The position numbers and the translations under genes are program-made. Shown here piece after piece: positions 49,311-58,399 of a stretch of 64,000 bases of DNA; positions within the stretch are counted from its first letter, which is position 1; every line of letters begins with the position of its first letter. Origin of the DNA: a virus; the IMG/VR virus record IMGVR_UViG_3300027741_000024, positions 82,311 to 146,310 of that record. The stretch is one strand, 5' to 3'. The notes below the pieces were generated by a model. The model saw nothing but the letters and a program-made list of their open reading frames with translations, was not told the origin of the DNA and made no database searches.

Positions 49311-50387
49311 ATGAGTAAATCAATTGACATTAAAGCAATCTTATCAAATAACAAAGAACCCAAGTTTTCGGGTGAGTTGTCACAAACAGAACTAACTCAA
49401 ACGCTGAGTTGGTACGCTCAAAATCGTGATAGTAAAGATGCAACAAAATATGCTATCGAATACTTCAAAAAGAAACTCAAAATCCAAGCGCCTGACGGTT
49501 TAAAATCACAAGCTCCTACCTTCGGGTACATCTGTCGGATTGTCAGTCTAGGAGGCGTCCTAAACGATTCCAACACCAAGTGGTTTGAAGATACTATTGA
49601 GGAACTGAAAAATGCAAAACAACCTGTTGCAAAAGTTGTCAAAGTTGCAAATGTTGTATCAATTCAAGATCATATCAAACGGAAAGCAGGTGAGTGTATC
49701 GCAGAATTAGAAGGCCAAATTGACGAATTAATAATTACTAAGTTTTCTGCTGATGTTTCACCTTATGCAATGATGAATACTTTGGAAATAAAAGGTGCTC
49801 ATACTAAATTTGTAATTGATCACTTTAAAACACGCCGAGCAGAATACGATGAAGTTTTGACAACTATAGATTCGGTTATGAAAGAAGGATATTCCAACTT
49901 TACAAAAGTGCAACTAAAGAAATTAGTGGCATATTGTGATCAAGTAATCGTTGACGGTATGAAACTTGCTGGTGAAGCGGTGAAGTCTCGTAAGCCAAGA
50001 AAGCGCAAAGTAAAATCGGCAGAACAGTTGGTAAGCAAAATGAATTATGCCAAAGATTTTGCTGAACTGAAATTAGTATCTGTTGATCCTAAAACAATTG
50101 TCGGTGCAAATCAATTGTGGGTGTACAATACCAAAACACGTAAACTTGGTGTATACATTGCTCTTGATGCTGCTGGACTAAGTATCAAAGGTTCAACGAT
50201 ACAAAATTTTGCTGAAAGTAAATCAATTTGTAAAACGATTCGTGTACCAACAACGACAAGAATGAATGAAGTGCTAAATGCAGGTAAAGTTGCATTACGT
50301 AATATATTAACTGATATTCGTGCCGCTGAAGGAAGGTTGACAGGCCGAATTAATAATGATACAATTTTATTGAGAACAGTGAAATGA
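49311..50387 (+). CDS. conserved protein upstream of rnh, unknown
   Basis: 358 residues from ATG 49311 with GAGG upstream (the frame runs on to GTG 49296). N-terminal SIDIKAILSNNKEPKFSGELSQTELTQTLSWYAQN, a very basic stretch KSRKPRKRKVKSA near 235, and KTRKLGVYIALDAAGLSIKGSTIQNF. The basic stretch suggests nucleic acid binding. ATGA overlap with rnh. Confidence 0.6.
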   Translation: MSKSIDIKAILSNNKEPKFSGELSQTELTQTLSWYAQNRDSKDATKYAIEYFKKKLKIQAPDGLKSQAPTFGYICRIVSLGGVLNDSNTKWFEDTIEELKNAKQPVAKVVKVANVVSIQDHIKRKAGECIAELEGQIDELIITKFSADVSPYAMMNTLEIKGAHTKFVIDHFKTRRAEYDEVLTTIDSVMKEGYSNFTKVQLKKLVAYCDQVIVDGMKLAGEAVKSRKPRKRKVKSAEQLVSKMNYAKDFAELKLVSVDPKTIVGANQLWVYNTKTRKLGVYIALDAAGLSIKGSTIQNFAESKSICKTIRVPTTTRMNEVLNAGKVALRNILTDIRAAEGRLTGRINNDTILLRTVK

Positions 50388-51232
50388 TAATCTTTGACTT
50401 TAATCAAGTGGCAATCTCGTCACTTATGGAACAGATCGGTTCTTCCAAGAAACCTGTGGAAGAAAATTTGGTACGTCACATGATTTTAAATGTGATTCGT
50501 ACCTACGTGAAGAAATTCAAAGAGACACACGGACCGGAAGTTGTGATTGCTTGTGATAATCGGAATTACTGGCGCCGTGACTTTTTTCCACAGTATAAAG
50601 CATCCCGCAAGAAAAGTCGTGATGCATCTGGTCACGATTGGAATTCTATCTTTGAGTGCCTACATAAAATCAAAGAAGAATTGAAACTATATTCACCTTA
50701 TAAAGTGATTGATATTGACACCGCAGAGGCAGATGATATAATTGCAGTATTGACGATGAAATATGCAGCTCACGGTAAAGTGATGATACTTTCGTCAGAT
50801 AAAGACTTTGCACAATTACAAAAGTTTCCTAATGTTGAACAATTCTCACCAATACTGAAAAAGTTTATCAAAGAACCTCTGCCACATGTACAGTTGAAAC
50901 AGATGATCATTCGTGGTGACAAAGGCGATGGTATTCCAAATATTATGTCACCTGATGGTGTATTCGTTGATGGTGGTCGTCAGAAACCTATTACAGAAGC
51001 AAAGATCATTGTTTGGCTAAATCAAGAACCAAAAGAATTCTGCAATGAAGATATGCTACGCAATTACAAACGAAATGAATTACTAATTGACCTAACACAA
51101 ATACCTGAATTATTGCAGAAAACTATCATAGATACATATGAAAGCACCACTGTTAAAACAAGGCAGATTTTTATGAACTATATGATTGCTAACCGCTTAA
51201 AAAATCTATTGGAAATTATTGATGAGTTCTGA
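50384..51232 (+). CDS. rnh: RNase H / 5'-3' exonuclease (T4 Rnh, FEN family)
   Basis: 282 residues, near T4 Rnh (305). IIFDFNQVA, the helical arch RRDFFPQYKASRKKS, DTAEADDIIAVL and LSSDKDFAQL supply the metal-binding acids of the FEN fold, followed by an HhH-like RGDKGDGIPNI. Removes RNA primers and flaps during lagging-strand synthesis. Confidence 0.93.
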   Translation: MIIFDFNQVAISSLMEQIGSSKKPVEENLVRHMILNVIRTYVKKFKETHGPEVVIACDNRNYWRRDFFPQYKASRKKSRDASGHDWNSIFECLHKIKEELKLYSPYKVIDIDTAEADDIIAVLTMKYAAHGKVMILSSDKDFAQLQKFPNVEQFSPILKKFIKEPLPHVQLKQMIIRGDKGDGIPNIMSPDGVFVDGGRQKPITEAKIIVWLNQEPKEFCNEDMLRNYKRNELLIDLTQIPELLQKTIIDTYESTTVKTRQIFMNYMIANRLKNLLEIIDEF

Positions 51233-51653
51233 ACTATTATATTCCGAAATATTGGAACAATTTACAAATGCACCAACAAAAGAGGAGAAATTAAATGTTC
51301 TCCGTAGAAATGATGATCCAAGATTTCGATTCTTCTTGGAACTAGCATTGAATCCTAATGTTGAATGGGATATTCAATTACCATACAAGTACCGACCGGC
51401 AGTAGAACCTGCCGGTTTAAATTATGCATATCTAGATACAGAAATGCCTAAAATGTATCGGTTCATGAAAAATCATCCTAATCGTCCAAAAGAATTTACG
51501 GCCGAAAAAACAACACCACAACTTCAAGTTATTTTAGAAGCACTTCACAAAGATGAAGCGGCTATTCTTGCTGATTTAATTCGTAATAAATTTAAAGTAA
51601 AAGGTCTAACTGCGACTTTAGTCAAAGAAGCGTTTCCTGGTATAAACATATGA
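51222..51653 (+). CDS. conserved T4-like protein (DUF6433-like)
   Basis: 143 residues from ATG 51222. EILEQFTNAPTKEEKLNVLRRNDDPRFRFFLELALNPNVEW followed by LPYKYRP is a known small T4-like family located with replication genes. Function unknown. Confidence 0.65.
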   Translation: MSSELLYSEILEQFTNAPTKEEKLNVLRRNDDPRFRFFLELALNPNVEWDIQLPYKYRPAVEPAGLNYAYLDTEMPKMYRFMKNHPNRPKEFTAEKTTPQLQVILEALHKDEAAILADLIRNKFKVKGLTATLVKEAFPGINI

Positions 51654-51799
51654 GTAAAGGATCGAAACCAAGACCAATAGAAGTGCCAATGAAAAAATTT
51701 GATGATAACTGGGATGCAATTTTTAAGAAAAAGGTGAAACATGAAAGTAGCAGTAGTGACTCCAACAATCGCATCAAGCACACTAAAGAAGTGCATTGA
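51650..51799 (+). CDS. small conserved T4-like protein
   Basis: 49 residues, ATGA overlap. MSKGSKPRPIEVPMKKFDDNWDAIF is a standard short T4-like phage sequence. Overlaps the next gene by 59 bases, so the C-terminal part may be unimportant. Confidence 0.6.
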   Translation: MSKGSKPRPIEVPMKKFDDNWDAIFKKKVKHESSSSDSNNRIKHTKEVH

Positions 51800-52493
51800 A
51801 TCGGTTGACAATCAAACTTATGAAGATTTAGTACATTACATTTATGTTGATGGTGAACAATATTTCGACACTGTTGATAAAGAAATTGTAGGCGCATCTA
51901 GAATTAGAACCGTTCATCTTGAAGAGAACGTTGGCAAAGGATGGTATGGTCATCGTGTATATGCAGCATGTGGTTTTCTTGTCAATGCTGATGTTATTTG
52001 TTATCTTGATGAGGACAACTGGCTTGAACCTAATCATGTTGAGACACTGGTTGAGAAAATCAAAGGCGGTGCTGATTGGTCATATTCACTAAGAAAGATT
52101 GTTGACAAAGACGGCGAATTTGTTTGTGAAGATAATTGTGAATCGCTAGGTAAATGGCCAGTATACTTTAAAAATGATCAGTATCACATAGACACATCAT
52201 CATTTATGGTGAAGCGTGATGTTGCTATTCGTGTAGGTCAAACATGGTATGGTCAATGGGGTGCAGATCGCCAATTCTTTGGTGCATTGAAACAATACTT
52301 TCCAAACTTTGCATGTTCTAAAGAATATTCATTGAACTATCGATTAGATGGTAATGAGAATTCAGTCAACAAGGAATTTTTTGATAAAGGTAATGCGGAG
52401 AATGAGAAACAGTATCCGAATGGTTTTCCTTGGAAACAAAAAGGTGGAACAGAATATATTGTTGGTCCTGGCATAACAATTGTAGGAGCATAA
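51741..52493 (+). CDS. glycosyltransferase family 2
   Basis: 250 residues. VAVVTPTIAS, SVDNQTYEDLVHYIYVDG, and CYLDEDNWLEPNH near residue 93 (DxD-type metal site) are GT2 signatures. First of a three-gene sugar cluster. Confidence 0.85.
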   Translation: MKVAVVTPTIASSTLKKCIESVDNQTYEDLVHYIYVDGEQYFDTVDKEIVGASRIRTVHLEENVGKGWYGHRVYAACGFLVNADVICYLDEDNWLEPNHVETLVEKIKGGADWSYSLRKIVDKDGEFVCEDNCESLGKWPVYFKNDQYHIDTSSFMVKRDVAIRVGQTWYGQWGADRQFFGALKQYFPNFACSKEYSLNYRLDGNENSVNKEFFDKGNAENEKQYPNGFPWKQKGGTEYIVGPGITIVGA

Positions 52494-52494
52494 T

Positions 52495-52992
52495 ATGAGA
52501 ATTCTTGATACAGCACTTGAAGGTGTAAGATTAGTTCAACCTGTTGTATATGAAGATTATCATGGCACAAACTTTGAAACATATAATGAAACAAAATTTC
52601 GTGATGAGATTATATTCAACAATTTTGTAGTGGACAGCATTTTTACATCACGTAAACATACCCTTCGTGGTATTCACGGAGATAACAAAACCAGCAAATT
52701 GGTATCGTGTTTGTATGGTACGATTCATATGGTTATTATCAATCGTGATCCTGATTCGAAACAATACAATCAGTGGTTCACTACTACATTATCTGACCGT
52801 AATAAGTATCAATTGTTGATACCACCAAAGTTTGGTAATGGTTATTTGGTTATGTCAGATGAAGCAGTGTTCAGTTACAAGTTAAGTGAATACTATGACC
52901 GTGATTCACAGTTTACAATCAAGTGGAATGATCCGATGCATAATTTCTTTTGGCCTATTAAAAATCCTATTCTATCGGAAAGAGATGCATGA
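52495..52992 (+). CDS. rfbC: dTDP-4-dehydrorhamnose 3,5-epimerase-like
   Basis: 165 residues, near the usual 180. TLRGIHGDNKTSKLVSCLYGTIHMVIINRDPDS and LLIPPKFGNGYLVMSDEAVFSYKLSEYYD are the RmlC cupin core; the active His lies in RGIHGD. It probably acts on an NDP-keto sugar. Confidence 0.85.
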   Translation: MRILDTALEGVRLVQPVVYEDYHGTNFETYNETKFRDEIIFNNFVVDSIFTSRKHTLRGIHGDNKTSKLVSCLYGTIHMVIINRDPDSKQYNQWFTTTLSDRNKYQLLIPPKFGNGYLVMSDEAVFSYKLSEYYDRDSQFTIKWNDPMHNFFWPIKNPILSERDA

Positions 52993-53942
52993 GAACAGCA
53001 TTGGTGACAGGTGGTGCAGGTTATCTTGGTAGTCATTTAGCAAAAGCATTAAAGAAAGCAGGTTATAAAACAATTTGCTTTGATATAAAATCTCCACGCA
53101 ACATGATCTATTGGGATCATGCAATACTTGGTGATATTCGTGATTTGATTTTAGAACGACCATTTAAAAGTGAAACGATTGATGTAGTATTTCATCTAGC
53201 GGGTCGAATTGAAGTTGGAGAATCTGTAGAACATCCAGAATTGTTCTGGGATGTTAATGTGGGTGGTACAACAAATCTTCTACAACTAATGAAAGAATAC
53301 AATGTTAGGAATATTGTTTATTCTTCTACTGCCGGTCTTTATCGTTCTACTGGGACGACACTCTCAGAAAAAGATCCAATAGATGATAACAATCCGTATG
53401 CTAATAGTAAGTATGCTGCGGAATGTGCAATTCGTAATTCAACAATGAATCATATCATCTTTAGGTTCTTCAATCTTGCTGGTGCTGATCCAGAGGGTGA
53501 AATGGGTGAAATGCATAATCCAGAAACTCATCTGATTCCAGTAATGTTTGAAAATCTAAATAACTTCGTTATCAATGGTTCAGATTACAGAACACCAGAC
53601 GGTACTTGCATTCGGGATTATGTACATGTATCTGATGTTGCTGATGCTCATGTTTCTGCTGACGAATATATGCAGACACGAATGGCAAATCAACCAACTT
53701 TATTCAATCTAGGAACTGGCAAAGGACATTCAGTATTAGAAGTAATTCAGGCAGCAATTGAAGAACTCAAAATACCTATTAATTATACATTTGGTCAAAA
53801 ACGTGAAGGTGATCCACCACGCCTTGTTGCTATCACCGACCTTGCCAAAAAATACCTTAAATTCAAACCTAAACACAACTTAAAATCTATATTGAGAACA
53901 GCATATGATTGGCATGAAAAACAAAGACGAAATAACATTTGA
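52989..53942 (+). CDS. galE: UDP-glucose 4-epimerase-like NDP-sugar epimerase/dehydratase
   Basis: 317 residues. TGGAGYLGSHLAKAL (Rossmann Gly-rich), YSSTAGLY, Y-A-N-S-K and RFFNLAGADPEGEMGE are GalE features. Substrate not determined. ATGA overlap with the cupin epimerase. Confidence 0.85.
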   Translation: MRTALVTGGAGYLGSHLAKALKKAGYKTICFDIKSPRNMIYWDHAILGDIRDLILERPFKSETIDVVFHLAGRIEVGESVEHPELFWDVNVGGTTNLLQLMKEYNVRNIVYSSTAGLYRSTGTTLSEKDPIDDNNPYANSKYAAECAIRNSTMNHIIFRFFNLAGADPEGEMGEMHNPETHLIPVMFENLNNFVINGSDYRTPDGTCIRDYVHVSDVADAHVSADEYMQTRMANQPTLFNLGTGKGHSVLEVIQAAIEELKIPINYTFGQKREGDPPRLVAITDLAKKYLKFKPKHNLKSILRTAYDWHEKQRRNNI

Positions 53943-54447
53943 TGACCACAATCACTTTCTTACTGGTGAAGTAACCGGTGAAAGTGTAGAAAAAACAATT
54001 CGTTGGATAATGATGGGATCACAAAATCCATCACCAGAACATCCTATGAAATTGTATATCAATTCAGAAGGCGGTAGTCTAAACGATGCATTTGCCTTGT
54101 TAGATGTAATGCGTACTTCTCCTGTACCTATCGCTACTGTCGGCATGGGTAATTTAATGAGTTCGGCATTTATGATATTTGCTGCTGGTACATTAGGTAG
54201 ACGAGCAATCGCCAGAAACACTAGCATTATGATTCATCAATATTCTTCCGATTATATTGGTAAATATCATGACATGAAAGCATATGTTGAAGAAATTGAT
54301 ACTATCAATCAACGAATGGTGGCAGAGTTGACACGAACTGGCAATTTGAGTGAATTAGAAGTAACAACCAAACTATTAAAACCGAGTGATGTTTGGATGT
54401 CTGCGGAGCAGTTGACAAAACTTGGATTTGCAGATATCGTTTTCTAG
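53914..54447 (+). CDS. clpP: ClpP-like serine protease
   Basis: 177 residues from ATG 53914 (53905 possible). The catalytic triad can be aligned: Ser in GNLMSSAFMIFAAG, His in IMIHQYSS, Asp in PSDVWMSAEQ. The normal GQAAS becomes GNLMS. It forms a protease chamber in bacteria. In a phage it may degrade host proteins or process virion proteins. Confidence 0.85.
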   Translation: MKNKDEITFDDHNHFLTGEVTGESVEKTIRWIMMGSQNPSPEHPMKLYINSEGGSLNDAFALLDVMRTSPVPIATVGMGNLMSSAFMIFAAGTLGRRAIARNTSIMIHQYSSDYIGKYHDMKAYVEEIDTINQRMVAELTRTGNLSELEVTTKLLKPSDVWMSAEQLTKLGFADIVF

Positions 54448-54460
54448 GAGAGTAATAAAT

Positions 54461-54610
54461 ATGTTGTCTGGTGGCAAGAAGTTTCAAAAACCTGAAAAAA
54501 CCAAGTTTCGCAAAAATCGTGAAGCGAATGAATATTTACATAATGGTAAACAAAAACATCATGACAAGAGTCTATATCGACTTTTGAAACAGGAAAAAGA
54601 CCATGTTTAA
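54461..54610 (+). CDS. small very basic protein
   Basis: 49 residues from ATG 54461 (TAGGAG upstream). GGKKFQKPEKTKFRKNREANEYLHNGKQKHHDKSLYRLLKQ. Possibly nucleic acid binding. Overlaps the next gene by eight bases. Confidence 0.55.
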   Translation: MLSGGKKFQKPEKTKFRKNREANEYLHNGKQKHHDKSLYRLLKQEKDHV

Positions 54611-54776
54611 AGACCTATTACTTAAACGGATTGCGGTTTTAGAAGCAAAGATGGCCGCATCCGAATATGACAAAATTGAGTTAGAAAATCTCCGAAAAGA
54701 ACTCGTCAAACTATCCGTACAGGACTTCGATGAAAGTCAACAGAACGAATCTACACAACAACTCCTCAAAGGATAG
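54603..54776 (+). CDS. small coiled-coil protein
   Basis: 57 residues, one helix with heptad leucines (IAVLEAKMAASEYDKIELENLRKEL). Overlaps the previous gene. Last gene before the late regulatory element. Confidence 0.55.
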   Translation: MFKDLLLKRIAVLEAKMAASEYDKIELENLRKELVKLSVQDFDESQQNESTQQLLKG

Positions 54777-54781
54777 TGGTT

Positions 54782-54827
54782 TAATTGATCTCCTGTTTGT
54801 ATAAATAACGAAATAGGAGATCAATTA
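54782..54827 (+). promoter_or_regulatory. late promoter inside an RBS-sequestering inverted repeat
   Basis: Perfect 13-bp inverted repeat: TAATTGATCTCCT (54782-54794) and AGGAGATCAATTA (54815-54827). Exact TATAAATA at 54800-54807 lies in the 20-base loop. The right arm holds the AGGAG ribosome site and the A of the start codon. Transcripts starting at the late promoter lack the left arm and leave the RBS free, while read-through RNA would hide it. T4 gene e has a comparable arrangement. Confidence 0.85.
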
Positions 54828-55519
54828 TGCCATTAACAAAAATAACTACAGATTCTATCCAAAATAGTACAATTATTGCGGATGACTTAGCAAATGCGTC
54901 CGTTAATGGCGCCAAACTAGATATAACTTCGGTTAGTGGTAATACCTTAGGAATCAAGTCTGTTTCTGGTAACAATATTGGTCTTGGTGCCGTTTCTGGT
55001 AACAATATTGGTCTTGGTGCCATCACATCAAATGTGTTGGCATCAAATCTAGCATTTTCAACTATCCGAGTAAATGAGACTGCTAATGTAAACACATCCA
55101 GTTCTGGTCCAAGCGGAACGATTAATATTGATGTTGCAAACAGCACTGTTTATGTTTTTGGTGCAAACTCTACGGCAAATCTCTCATTCAATCTTCGTGC
55201 AAATACAAGAAATACATTTGACTCAGTTATTCAAACGGGACAGAGTATTTCTGTAGCAATATTAGTTAAACATGGACTTAATCGTCATACGGCTAATCTT
55301 TTTATTGATGGCACTTTGCTTTCTGGTTACACAGTGCTGACTAATCAAGCTGGTTCATTTACAGGTAACAATATAATCTATGCAGGAAACACTCAACCCG
55401 CTTATGCGTCTTTGACTGGATCATATCCAGAAGTGCAACTTTTCAATTACTCAGTATTCAAAACTGCGGCAAACCAATACACTGTGGTTGCCAGTAACAC
55501 TATATTTGGAATCGGATAA
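54827..55519 (+). CDS. virion/tail fibre-type protein
   Basis: 230 residues. The N-terminus MPLTKITTDSIQNSTI...DDLA is typical of phage fibre proteins, followed by short SVSGNNIGLG repeats and a beta-rich C-terminus. Controlled by the late hairpin element. Confidence 0.65.
   Translation: MPLTKITTDSIQNSTIIADDLANASVNGAKLDITSVSGNTLGIKSVSGNNIGLGAVSGNNIGLGAITSNVLASNLAFSTIRVNETANVNTSSSGPSGTINIDVANSTVYVFGANSTANLSFNLRANTRNTFDSVIQTGQSISVAILVKHGLNRHTANLFIDGTLLSGYTVLTNQAGSFTGNNIIYAGNTQPAYASLTGSYPEVQLFNYSVFKTAANQYTVVASNTIFGIG
54962..55021 (+). repeat. 30-bp perfect tandem duplication in fibre gene
   Basis: Two identical 30-base units (54962-54991, 54992-55021) encode two in-frame copies of a 10-residue segment with SGNNIGLGA. 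Confidence 0.9.
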
Positions 55520-55522
55520 ACT

Positions 55523-58336
55523 ATGCCAATTTTAGCATCAATAGGTGCAGGCTCACTTGCATCATATGGATTTAGAAAAAGACTGTTAGGACAAACACCA
55601 CTCACTATATTTAATGTAGTAGAAACTTTTAAATATACTAGAGACTGGACAGTACCTGATGGAGTTACTTCCGCAGACTATCTTGTTGTGGGCGGTGGTG
55701 GTAGTGGCGCTTACGGTGGCGGCGGTGCAGGAGGTTTTTTATCTGGAACGGGTACCGCATTAACTCCAGGCACACCGTATACGGTCACTGTCGGTGCAGG
55801 TGGTGCGCTTGCTGCTAATGGTACTAGTACAACTTTTGGCGCATATACTGCATTAGGCGGTGGAGGAGGAGGTACAAATGCTCCTGCTGGTGGGTCCAAT
55901 GGAAAATCTGGTGGATCTGGTGGAGGAGGAGGAACGCAAGGGACTGCCGGTGCTTTTTTAGGAGGTTTGGGAACTCCGGGTCAAGGTAATGATGGTGGTG
56001 CTGGAACCTTTTTTGGTGCATCTTATGGTGGTGGTGCTGGTGGTGGAGGTGGTGCAGGTACAGCAGGCGGTAGTGCATATTCAATTGCACCTGCACCTCA
56101 ACCTACACCAGGAATAATTTATGGTGGAAATGGTGGTGATGGATTAGCATCATCAATAACTAGCACACCAACATATTATGCTGGCGGTGGCGGCGGTCAT
56201 ACACGGGCTGGTGCAGGTGGTTCTGGTGGTTTAGGTGGTGGTGGTGCTGGTGTTTCACAATCACCAGCGCCTGCGTCTGCTGCTCTCTCTGGAACTCCAA
56301 ACACTGGAGGTGGCGGAGGCGGCAGCGCAAGTTATACCAATGGGGGTTCTGGCATTGTCATACTAAGATATCAACGACCAAGTAATACAACATTGTTTTT
56401 TGCAAACTCAGGTTCATTTACTGTAGATTCACTTGTTGCTGGTATATCATGGTTAGTTGTCGGTGGTGGTGGTGGCGGTGGTGGAGGTCGTGCAGGTGGT
56501 GGGGGTGCTGGTGGTATAGCATATACTCCGTATGCTTCTTTTTCTTCATTTCCTACAGGATATAATCCATCACTAACAGGCACTGTTATTGTTGGTGCGG
56601 GTGGTGCTGGATCATCTTCTCCAACAACCGCAGGTGCGAATGGTGGTACAAGTTCCGTTTCTTTTGGTCCAGCAAGTCCTGGACCATATTTGTTTGATTT
56701 ACCAGTAAGTGGACAAAGTTTGGGTACAATATTAGGATATGGTGGTGGAGGAGGAGGTGCCACTGGTCCTTCAGTTGCAGCATCGGCTGGAAGATCAGGA
56801 GGTTCTGGTGGAGGAAGCGGATCACTATCAATAGCAAATCCAGCAAATCCAGGTTTTGCAGGAAATGCAGGACTAGCATTGACTCAAGGTGAGGATGCTG
56901 GTGTGGCACCATACACTTCTCCTGCATTAGGAGTCAGTCCTGTAAATCCTGGAGTTCAAGGTTATTCTGGTGGTCTTGGTATATCAGCTGCATCACCATA
57001 TGGATTATTGAGTGCAGGTGGTGGCGGCGGTGCTGGTGGTGCAGGTCAAAATGGAAACGTTCCTGCACCTGGAGTGGGAGGTGATGGTGGTATTGGAATT
57101 ACAACTACGATGGCAGGTTTTGGTTTAAACTTGGCAGGTGGCGGTGGTGGAGGAGGTTACTCTCCTGTTGCTGGCGGTAGAGGAAGTACAACACCAAATT
57201 CTTATGGTGGAGGAATTGGTATTACAGATAGCACATTTACTCCACTTCAAATTGGTACGATCAATACTGGCGGTGGTGGTGGCGGTGGCGGACAAGTTTC
57301 TCCTACTATACTATCGGCTGGCGGCACCGGTGGTTCAGGTCTTGTGATTGTAAAGATATTCCGTCCACTTGAAGGTGTACAATTAAGTACATTTAATAGT
57401 GCAAATACAATTGTCATACCATCAGGTATAACTAAGATGGATTATCTTGTTGTTGCTGGTGGTGGTGGCAGTGGTGGTCAGTCTGCAAGTGGACCAGGAA
57501 GTCCATTTAATTCTGGTACTGGTGGCGGTGGTGCAGGTGGATTTAGAATAGGCACAGGACTTACTGTATCAACAGGTCAAGAATTTACTTTTTCTGTCGG
57601 TGCTGGTGGCGGCGGCGGTGGTAACGGAAGTAATAGTGGAATTTGGAATTCATCTCCAGGAAACGGTTTTTCTATATGGTCATCTGGAGGAGGTGCGGGT
57701 GGCGCTGGACAAACTAGTCCGACAAATCGTAATGGATACTTCGGTCAGTCTGGTGGTTCTGGTGGTGGCGGTGGCGGCGGTGGTGCTAGTCCGGTCGCCG
57801 CTCCTTCGCCGGCAGCAGGCGCATGGAATGGTGAGATAGGTGGATTAGGTAACTATGATCCTGCATCGCAATCCACAACACCGTTCAATCAAGGTAACGG
57901 AGGTGGTTACGGTGCTAATGCTTGGAGTGATCCGTTTTCTCCTGGAGCAGGAATTTCTAGTGGCGGTGGAGGTGGTGGAGCAGGCGCTGCTGGTGGCAAC
58001 GGATATTCTTTTAACTTTCTTGACGTTTCATCAGGATATGGTGGAAATGGTGGAGATGGAGTATCTTCAGCAATAAGCGGCAATACTGTTTTCTATGCTG
58101 GCGGCGGTGGTGGTGGTATGTACTCACTTTCTCCATTTCCTGTTACTGGAGCATATCAAAATGGATTTTTTGCTGTTGGTGTTGGTGGTGCAGGTGGTGG
58201 TGGTAATGGTGGTGGAAGAGCTCCGTCTACTGGTATTTCTGGAAGTCTAAACACTGGCGGTGGTGGAGGTGGTGTTGCCAGAACTACTCTTACAGGAGGA
58301 GGTTCAGGAGTTATCATAGTCAAACTGTACAATTAA
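55523..58336 (+). CDS. glycine-rich tail adhesin
   Basis: 937 residues with long Gly-rich runs (GGGGGG, GGAGG) separated by folds such as WLVVGGGGGG and DYLVVAGGGGSG. Three or four similar domains follow one another. The pattern resembles phage receptor-binding adhesins with polyglycine-II sandwich (S16 gp38-like) and Gly_rich repeats of tail fibres. The N-terminus resembles the end of the previous protein, so both may be stacked on the same fibre. Confidence 0.75.
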   Translation: MPILASIGAGSLASYGFRKRLLGQTPLTIFNVVETFKYTRDWTVPDGVTSADYLVVGGGGSGAYGGGGAGGFLSGTGTALTPGTPYTVTVGAGGALAANGTSTTFGAYTALGGGGGGTNAPAGGSNGKSGGSGGGGGTQGTAGAFLGGLGTPGQGNDGGAGTFFGASYGGGAGGGGGAGTAGGSAYSIAPAPQPTPGIIYGGNGGDGLASSITSTPTYYAGGGGGHTRAGAGGSGGLGGGGAGVSQSPAPASAALSGTPNTGGGGGGSASYTNGGSGIVILRYQRPSNTTLFFANSGSFTVDSLVAGISWLVVGGGGGGGGGRAGGGGAGGIAYTPYASFSSFPTGYNPSLTGTVIVGAGGAGSSSPTTAGANGGTSSVSFGPASPGPYLFDLPVSGQSLGTILGYGGGGGGATGPSVAASAGRSGGSGGGSGSLSIANPANPGFAGNAGLALTQGEDAGVAPYTSPALGVSPVNPGVQGYSGGLGISAASPYGLLSAGGGGGAGGAGQNGNVPAPGVGGDGGIGITTTMAGFGLNLAGGGGGGGYSPVAGGRGSTTPNSYGGGIGITDSTFTPLQIGTINTGGGGGGGGQVSPTILSAGGTGGSGLVIVKIFRPLEGVQLSTFNSANTIVIPSGITKMDYLVVAGGGGSGGQSASGPGSPFNSGTGGGGAGGFRIGTGLTVSTGQEFTFSVGAGGGGGGNGSNSGIWNSSPGNGFSIWSSGGGAGGAGQTSPTNRNGYFGQSGGSGGGGGGGGASPVAAPSPAAGAWNGEIGGLGNYDPASQSTTPFNQGNGGGYGANAWSDPFSPGAGISSGGGGGGAGAAGGNGYSFNFLDVSSGYGGNGGDGVSSAISGNTVFYAGGGGGGMYSLSPFPVTGAYQNGFFAVGVGGAGGGGNGGGRAPSTGISGSLNTGGGGGGVARTTLTGGGSGVIIVKLYN

Positions 58337-58361
58337 TAGTGTTGTAAAAAAACAACACCAC

Positions 58362-58390
58362 TTGACAATAGGCAGGGTTTTTAGTATAAT
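58362..58390 (+). promoter_or_regulatory. consensus sigma70 promoter
   Basis: TTGACA (58362-58367), 17-base spacer, TATAAT (58385-58390), after a 7-bp hairpin GTGTTGT/ACAACAC (58339-58358), before ATG 58400. Confidence 0.75.
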
Positions 58391-58399
58391 GGTAATACT

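Noticed and set aside
55824-56927. Long minus-strand ORFs rich in His/Pro/Leu opposite the glycine-rich adhesin
   Set aside because: They are shadows of GGT/GGC-rich codons; no RBS or plausible protein composition.
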